Below are positions 19,477-26,670 of a DNA stretch of 64,000 nucleotides, in pieces. This stretch comes from Fontibacter flavus (GTDB taxonomy: Bacteria > Bacteroidota > Bacteroidia > Cytophagales > Cyclobacteriaceae). The notes under the pieces were generated by a model. That model saw nothing but the letters and a program-made list of their open reading frames with translations. It ran no database searches and was not told the DNA's origin. The position numbers were made by a program, and so were the translations under genes. Numbering within the stretch: the first letter of the stretch is position 1; the number at the start of each line of letters is the position of its first letter. The stretch spans positions 62,001 through 126,000 of the forward strand of contig NZ_JBHLWI010000038.1 in NCBI RefSeq assembly GCF_042432905.1, given 5' to 3'.

Positions 19477-20307
19477 TTAGATTCTATTTTGAATTTCTAA
19501 AATATCAATATTTAAATAATCGTTTATTTCTGGGATTTCAATCTTTAAACCATTATTGTTATCAATCTTGTTTTGCGTTATTGTTCTAAATGTCATATTC
19601 CATTCCAGTACATTGATATCATATAGATATGTTTTAACATCTTGAGGGAATTCTTCTGTATTTTCAATAAAAGTAGAGTCCTCATTATTGAAAACTAGTA
19701 CTTTTTTTAGAATTAAAATAGCGCTTAACTTTTCTCTTTCAAAAAGAATAAGTGATTTATTTTGTGTTAGATAGGTTAATTTAATTCTTCGGTTTTTTTC
19801 TATTAGGGATTCAAAAATCAATTTTTTTGGAATTTGAATTAAAACTAATTCTCCACCAATATTTCCAAAGTATAGGTTAGAATCTTTTTTTATGTATCCC
19901 ATGGAAACCATAAAAATCCCATGTGAATAGGCAAATGCCCTTGCAAAAGAAGAAAAACTTGTAGTTGAAATAATAACCCCAATTACGTTTGACGTTCCAT
20001 TGATATAAGTATTTTTACTTATTTCAGGTATTGTGAATTTATTTGGGAGATTTTGTTTGATATCATTTAATACTCCATAGAAATTTCGAATAATTTCTAT
20101 GCCAATGGGTCTTTTTGAACTGTAGAATTTTGCCTCTGTAACTAACGTTATTGGGTAACTGAATACTTGGGTAAATTTAGAAACTCCGATGGCATCTATT
20201 TGGTGAGTTGTTCCACGGCCTTTCACTTTATTAGTTGGGTTTATTGACGTATATCCATATATATTCAATAACTGATTTACATATTTTTCAAAATCTTTTG
20301 AAGTCAT
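19477..20307 (-). CDS. Mrr-like PD-(D/E)xK restriction endonuclease-family protein
   Basis: 276 residues. The N-terminal half has the Mrr catalytic layout: FEKYVNQLLNIYGY, then Asp38 (HQIDAIG), then LVTEAKFYSS with Glu58 and Lys60, then PIGIEIIRNFYGVL. D...ExK is the metal-binding nuclease core of the PD-(D/E)xK superfamily. The C-terminal half shows no known domain. It is the last of three minus-strand genes (22536 to 19477) with short gaps and is followed by a strong terminator, so the three are probably one operon. Coding is very AT-rich, unlike the flanking chromosome, consistent with transfer. Likely a DNA-targeting defence nuclease (inference). Confidence 0.75.
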   Translation of the reverse strand: MTSKDFEKYVNQLLNIYGYTSINPTNKVKGRGTTHQIDAIGVSKFTQVFSYPITLVTEAKFYSSKRPIGIEIIRNFYGVLNDIKQNLPNKFTIPEISKNTYINGTSNVIGVIISTTSFSSFARAFAYSHGIFMVSMGYIKKDSNLYFGNIGGELVLIQIPKKLIFESLIEKNRRIKLTYLTQNKSLILFEREKLSAILILKKVLVFNNEDSTFIENTEEFPQDVKTYLYDINVLEWNMTFRTITQNKIDNNNGLKIEIPEINDYLNIDILEIQNRI

Positions 20308-20321
20308 GAGAAATTTAATAA

Positions 20322-21086
20322 TTAGTCAATTCTAATAATGTATTTATTCTTTTTAAAATAAGTAGATTGCGTTATCTGGCTCGGTCGAAACCCGTAATCA
20401 TTTTCAAGTTTTAATTTATGCGTTTTAAACTCGTTGTAGTCCATTCCAGGGTCAAACCTGATTGAAGTGATTAACTCTAATGGATTAATTTTCAACCGAC
20501 ATAATTTTTTATCTACAGAATCAATTAGAGAACTATCAGGAATACTAAATAACCGAACTTCATTTTCATAAGCATAGGATTTTCTCTTGAATAGAAGTGT
20601 TTCAATGTGTTTTACATTTGGAATAGTGTCCTTAACTGAATCAATAATTCGAGGGTCTTTTGGTAGTTTATCTATTTCGTGTTTCCATTTATAATCCATT
20701 AAACCATAGTAAAACTCTCCAGGATTATTCTTGCTAATTGTTATTAACTTATCAAGTTTAGTAGTAATACGTACTCCCATGTGTCTTTTTACTTCGCCAT
20801 TATCATCTGCTTTTGTGGTGTAAATCTTCCAAATCCCATATGAATCCCCTTCATAACTCCAGCATTGAGAAAAAATTCTTTCTTTTGCAGGATTTTGAAA
20901 AGGTTTACCGTTTTTTATTAATCTTGAGTTAAAAATAAGGTTTTCAAGAGGGTCTTCCCACTTATCAGGGTTTACAAATACTAATTCATTATTGTCTAGA
21001 AGTTTATAAAATCTATCTAAAAGCTCTATTCGGTGGATATAGGGCTTATCGATTAATTTCTTATTTAATTCGCCTACCAGTTTCAT
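20322..21086 (-). CDS. DUF2971 domain protein
   Basis: 254 residues with the DUF2971 pattern: NPDKWEDPLENLIF near the start, FSQCWSYEGDSYGIWKIYT in the middle, MGVRITTKLDKL, and YAYENEVRLFS near the end. The family is frequent in defence islands, but its activity is not established to my knowledge. The stop is 14 bp upstream of the Mrr-like gene and the start is 70 bp downstream of the 459-residue gene, supporting a shared transcript. AT-rich composition matches its neighbours. Confidence 0.75.
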   Translation of the reverse strand: MKLVGELNKKLIDKPYIHRIELLDRFYKLLDNNELVFVNPDKWEDPLENLIFNSRLIKNGKPFQNPAKERIFSQCWSYEGDSYGIWKIYTTKADDNGEVKRHMGVRITTKLDKLITISKNNPGEFYYGLMDYKWKHEIDKLPKDPRIIDSVKDTIPNVKHIETLLFKRKSYAYENEVRLFSIPDSSLIDSVDKKLCRLKINPLELITSIRFDPGMDYNEFKTHKLKLENDYGFRPSQITQSTYFKKNKYIIRID

Positions 21087-21156
21087 TTTATTTAATCAAT
21101 TATTTGTTATTCTTCTGGATGAAGATAAATGACATTATTTTAAATCAATTTTATAT

Positions 21157-22536
21157 TCAACTATTAAAATCATCATACTTAAGCGTCAAGAATGTCCGGG
21201 CTATGTTACTAGGGAGGATATTATCATAAAAAATTTTAGATAAAATCCCTCCAGATAAAAAAGTTTCTATTTCCAAAGACGGAATAGTAAACATGATTCT
21301 TTTTTTGTTTATAATAAATATCTCCTCTTGTCTTGGCATGCCTTTAAGCATTTTATTTGCTTCTTTTTGGTTTACCCATCTTGTTTTTAAACCTAAAGAA
21401 TTAAAGAGTCCAATTAGTTTATCAAGGTTTAACCCCATAATTATTTTTACCTTTCCCGTTAATACTTCTATTATGAATTCAGGAGGGAAAGGTTTCAAAA
21501 AAAGGGGCTGAGAGACATTATTAGTGATAGTAAGCCAGTCAATTAATATGAAATTTTCAGTCTCTTTTTCTAATAAGTGTTTAATTACAAAAGGAGCCAT
21601 ACTCCTACCTTCATTTTGATACATTCCAATATGTAAACAGTGTTCAATTACTTCATAAGAATATAAATTGGAAGATAAATCTTTATAAAGTTTGTTTAAA
21701 GCTAAATGATATCCTTCTGTTTTGATATTTGGTGTTTTAATTACGATAGGTTCATTAGTTGTAGGGTCAATACCTTTATCAGTATTTATAATTTCAATAA
21801 TCTTTTCGGTTCTTTCTTTTTGACGATTCATCCTTAAAGCTTGCTTCAAAACATTTTCATCAAATCTATTCTTTAAAATTTCTTCATTTATAGGTTGTTT
21901 TTTGAGTCTTAATTCTTCAAAAAATAGATTAATTTGTTCATTAACTTTACCTTCTTTAAGCTCCATCAATCCAACTAAATTACTTTGTTTTATTAATAGG
22001 TCCCCAATTTGGACAAAATGTGTTAAGTCAGAAATTAAAGCAAAATTAAGTGGCGACTTATTAATTTCCTCAGCCACTTTGATAGCATGTTGAATATTAG
22101 AAGAAGCCAGAAACTTTTGAGAATAAGAAGAGTTAAAAAGTCTCCTTGCAATATGTATTTCTCCACCTATCATTTGCCAAGCAATAGAATCAGCAATATG
22201 AGACAGATTAGAAATTCTTTGTTTAATTACTTTAATTTCAATTTCTGTATTCTCTGAATCAGATTTATTTTTTTGTCTCCTAAACTCTTTAAGACTAATA
22301 TTTCTTTCTTGCAATAAGTTTTGATAATAGAGAACTTCTACTATTAGTTTTTCTTGAGCTTTTTTAAACCCTTCATGAACTTTTGAAACAAATTCATTCT
22401 GAAATTCTTTATCAAACAATTTAGGATTGTTTAAACTATTATGATTTACATTCAATGAGTTTATTGCATTGCTAAATGCTAAGTCAGCTATATCTTTTAA
22501 AGTATTTCGGAATTCTTCAATTGATTTCATAGTCAA
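21157..22536 (-). CDS. Unknown 459-aa protein with candidate PD-(D/E)xK motif
   Basis: First gene of the minus-strand cassette. Residues 50-115 are helical and coiled-coil-like. Residues 110-135 read SHIADSIAWQMIGGEIHIAR. Then comes IGDLLIKQSNLVGLMELKEGK, where Asp179, Glu192 and Lys194 give a D-x12-E-x-K spacing seen in PD-(D/E)xK nucleases, followed by a basic helix (NRQKERTEKIIEI). The C-terminal 200 residues are unmatched. I do not recognise the family; the nuclease assignment is a motif-level inference. Start 22536 or two codons later. Its operon partners are a DUF2971 protein and an Mrr-like nuclease. Confidence 0.65.
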   Translation of the reverse strand: MTMKSIEEFRNTLKDIADLAFSNAINSLNVNHNSLNNPKLFDKEFQNEFVSKVHEGFKKAQEKLIVEVLYYQNLLQERNISLKEFRRQKNKSDSENTEIEIKVIKQRISNLSHIADSIAWQMIGGEIHIARRLFNSSYSQKFLASSNIQHAIKVAEEINKSPLNFALISDLTHFVQIGDLLIKQSNLVGLMELKEGKVNEQINLFFEELRLKKQPINEEILKNRFDENVLKQALRMNRQKERTEKIIEIINTDKGIDPTTNEPIVIKTPNIKTEGYHLALNKLYKDLSSNLYSYEVIEHCLHIGMYQNEGRSMAPFVIKHLLEKETENFILIDWLTITNNVSQPLFLKPFPPEFIIEVLTGKVKIIMGLNLDKLIGLFNSLGLKTRWVNQKEANKMLKGMPRQEEIFIINKKRIMFTIPSLEIETFLSGGILSKIFYDNILPSNIARTFLTLKYDDFNS

Positions 22537-22688
22537 TGTTTTTAAAGGAGAATTTCAATAGTAATTAATACGTTGAAGGTTTTTAAAAAAAACTAGATGA
22601 TAGCAAAAAAAGGTTGGATGAAATTTTAAATAAACTATAATAAGGGCTTAAAAATTGATTAAATACCAACTAATTTAAAATCCAAATA

Positions 22689-22961
22689 TCAAACAAACTC
22701 CCAATTCCCCCTTCCTGCTGCCTTCCTTACACCTCCTGTGCCTCCAGATAATCTTCCCCTCAGAATATGTTTCCATTCAGGAGAATTAGCACCACTATTA
22801 CAGCTATCAAAACATTTAAATTCATCATCACACAAATCTTGAAACTGTGATTTAGTCATTTCATAAATCTCTGTCAGGTTATGAACTCCTCTTGGAATAA
22901 ATGAAAATCTGGATTCCCCCAATTGTCTACTGAATTCTTTTTCTAACTCTCTGCGTGGCAT
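22689..22961 (-). CDS. Small unknown protein, possible winged-helix-like
   Basis: 90 residues. The C-terminal half reads SPEWKHILRGRLSGG...GRGNWEF, which recalls the W...R..L...G.W pattern of the winged-helix N-domain in some restriction proteins, but the match is weak. It has four Cys residues (LCDDEFKCFDSCNSG). Its start is about 600 bp left of the resolvase, on the edge of a structured repeat region. It could be a truncated remnant. No function assigned. Confidence 0.4.
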   Translation of the reverse strand: MPRRELEKEFSRQLGESRFSFIPRGVHNLTEIYEMTKSQFQDLCDDEFKCFDSCNSGANSPEWKHILRGRLSGGTGGVRKAAGRGNWEFV

Positions 22962-23061
22962 AATCTATCGTTTACATAATTATAAAAATTGAAAGTTACT
23001 TTTGCAAATCTTGGTTATCATTGAGAATCCTATTTCCCAATTTCCCATAAAAAATTTTAAA

Positions 23062-23400
23062 AATTTTTTGAACGGAATTATGGGGGTTCTTAGAACACCA
23101 AGATTTTCCCTAGGAGAGCGGGGATACAGGGCTCCAGGACCCCGGGGGGGACCGCTGATATTAAATCTTACCGGCAAAATCACCTCCTTTACATAAAAGT
23201 AAGTAAAAATAATGTCGACTCAGGTCCACACCGGTGGGACCTTCAGACCAGATTCTTACTGGCAACGATAAATAGCTGGGAGGAATGTGGACTTGAGTCG
23301 ACCCTGGGAGGTCCATGGGTGAGAATTCAACTGGCAAGTTGAAAGGACTTTTGCCAGTAATATTTTTTTCTAGCGAATGCGCCCGGAGCATTTTTTAGCG
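23062..23400. repeat. GC-rich structured repeat region: three degenerate units with nested palindromes
   Basis: In otherwise AT-rich DNA, three units recur with 86- and 77-bp spacing. Each has a GC-rich palindrome of GGACC/GGTCC type (23137-23153, 23223-23241, 23300-23314) followed by a TTACTGGCAA-like word (23168-23177, 23256-23265, 23328-23337). The word also appears inverted at 23351-23360. A 17-bp inverted repeat (23214-23230 with 23286-23302, one mismatch) encloses unit 2. Further short hairpins flank it (agcgg/ccgct at 23116-23155; aatgc/gcatt at 23375-23392). It lies about 170 bp before the resolvase gene. It could be a res-type recombination site, a replication/transfer locus, or a structured RNA. 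Confidence 0.65.
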
Positions 23401-23565
23401 CAATTCTGCATGCTTGTCTAGTATATTTCTCAGCCATCTCACCATTATGTTTTCATTTATATCAAGGTTAAATTAAACGCTGATAAAGAGCTAATTAGAT
23501 GCTGAAACAGGCGGCATATTGAGGATTTGGCTGTATTTTTATTCTTACATTTTAACGACAACAAA

Positions 23566-24183
23566 ATGAAGGTAAAGTATAACAGGGTTTCGACCTTAAG
23601 CCAAACAGGAGACCGATTTCAAGCAGACACCGAACTATACGACCTCACTTTAATGGACAAGGTATCAGGAACCATAAAGTTCAAAGAACGTCCAAAGGCA
23701 AAAGAACTAATTTCATTGGTTGAATCTGGTAAAGTCAAAGAATTGGTAGTCGAAGAACAATCACGACTAGGCAGAAATACGGGTGATGTCATCCAAACTT
23801 TGGAGTGGTTGGACAAATATGAGGTCAATGTGGTCGTGAGAAATCTTGGCATCCAATCTAGACCTCAGGGTAAAAAGAATCCAATATGGAAAATGATTTC
23901 GGCAGTGATGTCTTCCCTTTATGAACTGGAACTAGAAAACATTAAGGAACGAACTAAAACAGGTCGGATGATTTATGTACAGAAAGGAGGAGTGTTGGGG
24001 AGACCAGTTGGGAGTAATGAAACCGAAAAACACTTCCTTGAAAAAGAAGGAACTACATCCATTATACGATACCTTCATCGAGGTATGACCATTAGAGAAA
24101 TTGCTAAATTAACCAACTCTTCGACCCGAACAGTGGTGAAGGTCAAAAAATTGGCCACCAAACATCAACTATTAACTCAATGA
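23566..24183 (+). CDS. Small serine recombinase (resolvase/invertase)
   Basis: 205 residues from the ATG at 23566; the upstream in-frame ATG at 23527 adds residues before the conserved N-terminus. Catalytic Ser9 sits in YNRVSTLSQ. Further family motifs are EEQSRLGRNTGDVIQTLEW and ELELENIKERTKTGR, followed by GRPVGSNETE and a C-terminal helix-turn-helix (MTIREIAKLTNSSTRTVVKV). The length is that of Tn3-type resolvases, not of large integrases. The repeat-rich region just upstream is where a res site would be expected. A 74-aa gene follows after 3 bp. Confidence 0.9.
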   Translation: MKVKYNRVSTLSQTGDRFQADTELYDLTLMDKVSGTIKFKERPKAKELISLVESGKVKELVVEEQSRLGRNTGDVIQTLEWLDKYEVNVVVRNLGIQSRPQGKKNPIWKMISAVMSSLYELELENIKERTKTGRMIYVQKGGVLGRPVGSNETEKHFLEKEGTTSIIRYLHRGMTIREIAKLTNSSTRTVVKVKKLATKHQLLTQ

Positions 24184-24186
24184 ACC

Positions 24187-24411
24187 ATGGATTCTATCAA
24201 TTTCATAGCAAACTACAACCAATACCTAGATGAACTCTCGGATGTCATACGGGAGGAACACAAACATGTGTTGCAGGTACTTCGAAATAAAGACCCCCAT
24301 GATATAGTAACCCCCGAGAGGTGGTTTTCTAGTGAAATCGAAGCCAGAGGATTGGTATGGGTGATGTTTTTGAACCAATTAAAAAAAACCAAGACTATTT
24401 CAGCCAAGTGA
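24187..24411 (+). CDS. Small unknown protein downstream of the resolvase
   Basis: 74 residues, acidic to neutral and mostly helical (NYNQYLDELSDVIREEHKHV; SSEIEARGLVWVMFLNQL). It starts 3 bp after the resolvase stop and ends before a clear terminator, so it is co-transcribed with the resolvase and may assist or regulate it. No recognised domain. Confidence 0.6.
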   Translation: MDSINFIANYNQYLDELSDVIREEHKHVLQVLRNKDPHDIVTPERWFSSEIEARGLVWVMFLNQLKKTKTISAK

Positions 24412-24451
24412 CAATCCCTTACAAAGAATTATGGAATACAATATGAATAGG

Positions 24452-24476
24452 AAAACACCCCTGAGGGTGTTTTTTT
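24452..24476 (+). terminator. Rho-independent terminator
   Basis: AAAACACCC, tetraloop CTGA, GGGTGTTTTTTT: a compact stem with a T-run, closing the resolvase operon and separating it from convergent minus-strand genes. Confidence 0.85.
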
Positions 24477-24555
24477 GTGGGATTTGAGTGTTCTTAATGG
24501 TTTTAGGATGTAATGAAATATATCCGACAAAAAATATCTTCAAATCACCAATTAT

Positions 24556-24996
24556 TTACGACAAAAACTCAAATAATCGTTCTATATCCATGTTGGCATA
24601 GACTTCAATTTCAGGCAATACATCATGTTTCTTTTTTATTGATATTAAGTTTTCAACTTCACTCCTTTTCAAAATTAAGTCTCCGAAATATATCATAGGA
24701 AGTGACTCAATAGAGTTGGAATTCCTTAAGATTGCCAGTTGATTTTCGATTACATGTTTCCGGGAGTAGAAGTTCTGAAGGGAATTTCCATTGACATCAT
24801 TCCTTAAGTTATTATAGAATTCAAGAACTGAATTTAACCTTGCTCTAGTTGATTCCCGACCTAGACGTGCATAAAAACTTTTATCCTCTTTACTGGCCTG
24901 ATGGGTGTAGTAAAGGTATTGGTAAATCAACCATTCTAGGCTCCTTTCATTCCTGAGGTTATCACCAAAAATGTACTGATACTTCTCAATGTCCAT
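24556..24996 (-). CDS. Unknown 146-aa protein
   Basis: Helical protein without recognised motif (LEWLIYQYLYYTHQASKEDK; ARLNSVLEFYNNLRNDV). It is the last of three tightly spaced minus-strand genes headed by a ribbon-helix-helix protein (25423), suggesting an operon of accessory element functions. No transmembrane or signal segment. Confidence 0.55.
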   Translation of the reverse strand: MDIEKYQYIFGDNLRNERSLEWLIYQYLYYTHQASKEDKSFYARLGRESTRARLNSVLEFYNNLRNDVNGNSLQNFYSRKHVIENQLAILRNSNSIESLPMIYFGDLILKRSEVENLISIKKKHDVLPEIEVYANMDIERLFEFLS

Positions 24997-25047
24997 ATAA
25001 TTCCTTTTTGGCTAATTTGAAGCCAATTAGGAAATCATGCTGCATCT

Positions 25048-25272
25048 TTAGTAAGTTTTTTTTGTGTAAAGAGCCGTCATAATTATCCTAGCGATGAAGT
25101 TCTGAAATTCTGATGAGGAGCAGTGAAGATGGATGTCATCTTCCCTGTCAGGGTCGATATCCAAATCATTTAATATTTTCCGCCCTATCTTTAATTCATG
25201 AGGTGTTAAAAATACCCCTACATCGCTTATAAATTCATTAATATCTAAATAATCAAAATTTTCATCTTCCAT
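25048..25272 (-). CDS. Unknown 74-aa acidic protein
   Basis: Strongly acidic N-terminus (MEDENFDYLDINEFISDVG) followed by helices. Its start overlaps the end of the ribbon-helix-helix gene by 11 bp in another frame, implying translational coupling. Acidic small partner proteins of DNA-binding regulators are common on mobile elements, but the role here is unknown. Confidence 0.55.
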   Translation of the reverse strand: MEDENFDYLDINEFISDVGVFLTPHELKIGRKILNDLDIDPDREDDIHLHCSSSEFQNFIARIIMTALYTKKTY

Positions 25273-25423
25273 CGTGATTAATTTTTTTAAAATAATGGTT
25301 TATTGATTTTCTCACCAATTCCGATTTGGTTGTATTCTCCTTCTCTATGTAATCATGTATTAATTTTTCTTGTCTTGAGGTGATTCTTACACGTAAGGGA
25401 ATGTCTTTGATGTTTTGGTTCAT
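25262..25423 (-). CDS. Small ribbon-helix-helix DNA-binding protein
   Basis: A 53-codon gene. The product has the ribbon-helix-helix pattern: a beta strand IPLRVRITSRQ, helix EKLIHDYIEKEN, turn, and helix TKSELVRKSINHYFKK, as in CopG/Arc-type repressors and MobC-like accessory proteins. It heads the minus-strand operon and overlaps the next gene by 11 bp. It probably represses its own promoter around 25430-25560 or acts in plasmid-like maintenance or mobilisation. Confidence 0.7.
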   Translation of the reverse strand: MNQNIKDIPLRVRITSRQEKLIHDYIEKENTTKSELVRKSINHYFKKINHDGR

Positions 25424-25623
25424 ATTTATAAATATCTGATGTATTCCAAAAAGTCATATTGTATAAAAATAAAAATGTTATACCGTTAAAAACCATTACA
25501 TGAAATTAAATTCTGTTTGAATTTCTTTTTACGACTTTTTTTCGATATATTATTTAAACCCCGAAATCTAAAAAAACACCAAAGGATGGGGTTCACTTTG
25601 GTTCAATTAAAATTATATGAATC

Positions 25624-26412
25624 ATGAAACAAAATTCTAAACGAAAAGGAATATGGATTCCATTGGAAATCCTTGGGAACAGTAATCTGGACCCAACCAA
25701 CAAAATTCTATTATCTGAAATTCTCTCACTTACAGAACTACCAGAGGGTTGTTTTGCATCGAATCAGTACTTTGCAGAATTGTTGGGGCTGACCAAGTCT
25801 TCAGTATCTAAAAGGATATCATTTCTTCAATTACATGGATATATCAAAACTGACAATATCTATAAAAACAACCAATGTCTTGGAAGGATAATCACTAAAG
25901 GGCATGTAGTATCTCAAAAGACGACTACCAGTTCCACAAAGAAAAAGGGTAGTTCACTGAAAGATAGGGAGGTTGTTCCCCAAAACCTAGAGGGTGGTTC
26001 CCATTTGGAGAGGAGGGTAATTCCTGAAGAGATAGGGGGTATTTCCGAAGAGAAGCCAATTAATACAAGTATAAATTCAGATAAAATAAATACAAATAAT
26101 AAACAGAATATAAGTACAAATACTAGTACAGAAAATGAATCAAATATTGGTATAGATTCTAATATGATACATGATTCTACTAGTACTATTACCGCAACTA
26201 GTAAAAATATTGGAATAGAAAATGAAATAACTATTGGATTAAATTCTAATGATAAATATGAATCTAAGGATTCCAAAAATACTAGTTCTAGCATGAATAG
26301 TAATGATAGTTCTAGTAGTGTTCCAACAGATAAAAAACCTTCCCAAGGTATAACTATAGCTGAATATTATAGGCAAAAAGGAATGTTTCATAAACTAAAA
26401 GAGCCTATGTAA
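25624..26412 (+). CDS. Winged-helix (HTH_36-like) protein with low-complexity Asn/Ser tail
   Basis: 262 residues. Residues 1-95 form a winged helix like those of plasmid and phage replication or regulator proteins: WIPLEILGNSNLDPTNKILL, FASNQYFAELLGLTKSSVSK (recognition helix) and RISFLQLHGYIKT. Residues about 145-245 are a Ser/Asn/Thr-rich low-complexity linker made of AT-rich codons. The end (GITIAEYYRQKGMFHK) resembles a short conserved tail. Possibly a replication initiator-like or regulatory protein of the element; no catalytic domain. It sits directly upstream of the BREX operon but 258 bp apart, with its own signals. Confidence 0.7.
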   Translation: MKQNSKRKGIWIPLEILGNSNLDPTNKILLSEILSLTELPEGCFASNQYFAELLGLTKSSVSKRISFLQLHGYIKTDNIYKNNQCLGRIITKGHVVSQKTTTSSTKKKGSSLKDREVVPQNLEGGSHLERRVIPEEIGGISEEKPINTSINSDKINTNNKQNISTNTSTENESNIGIDSNMIHDSTSTITATSKNIGIENEITIGLNSNDKYESKDSKNTSSSMNSNDSSSSVPTDKKPSQGITIAEYYRQKGMFHKLKEPM

Positions 26413-26670
26413 AATTATCCTTACTTTTAATTAGAGGAAGGTAAAAGCAAAAAAATTACCTCCCCTCAACTGGATTTTGGACGTAGTCCATTTTATGCCG
26501 AGGGGAACCCACTCCCCCCCAGTTGCGCTCACCCCCCCTCTCCCAAAATGATTGGAGAATAATCTGAAATTGATGTTGATATTAATGATTTTAATAAACT
26601 TTACTCAATTCAGCTTAATTTATAATTTACTACTTTTACCTTTAGAATACCCCAAAAATTAGAGCAATAC
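26413..26670. promoter_or_regulatory. Leader region of the BREX operon with inverted repeats and two C7 tracts
   Basis: 258 bp without a gene. Visible: an imperfect AGGTAA/TTACCT pair with A-run loop near 26438-26463; CCCCTC...GAGGGG and CAACTGG...CCAGTTG inverted pairs spanning about 26463-26526; and two runs of seven C (26514-26520 and 26532-26538). These are followed by AT-rich DNA suitable for a promoter before the ATG at 26671. No perfect TAnnTTTG box was found, so the promoter position is uncertain. Confidence 0.4.

Noticed and set aside
22980..23391. Two overlapping open frames on the minus strand across the structured repeat
   Set aside because: Their products merely repeat LPV-type words because the DNA repeats; no start signal, no domain, and the frames follow the palindromes.
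23062..23400. CRISPR array or retron
   Set aside because: Repeat words are short and degenerate with no uniform spacers, and no cas or reverse transcriptase gene is present nearby.
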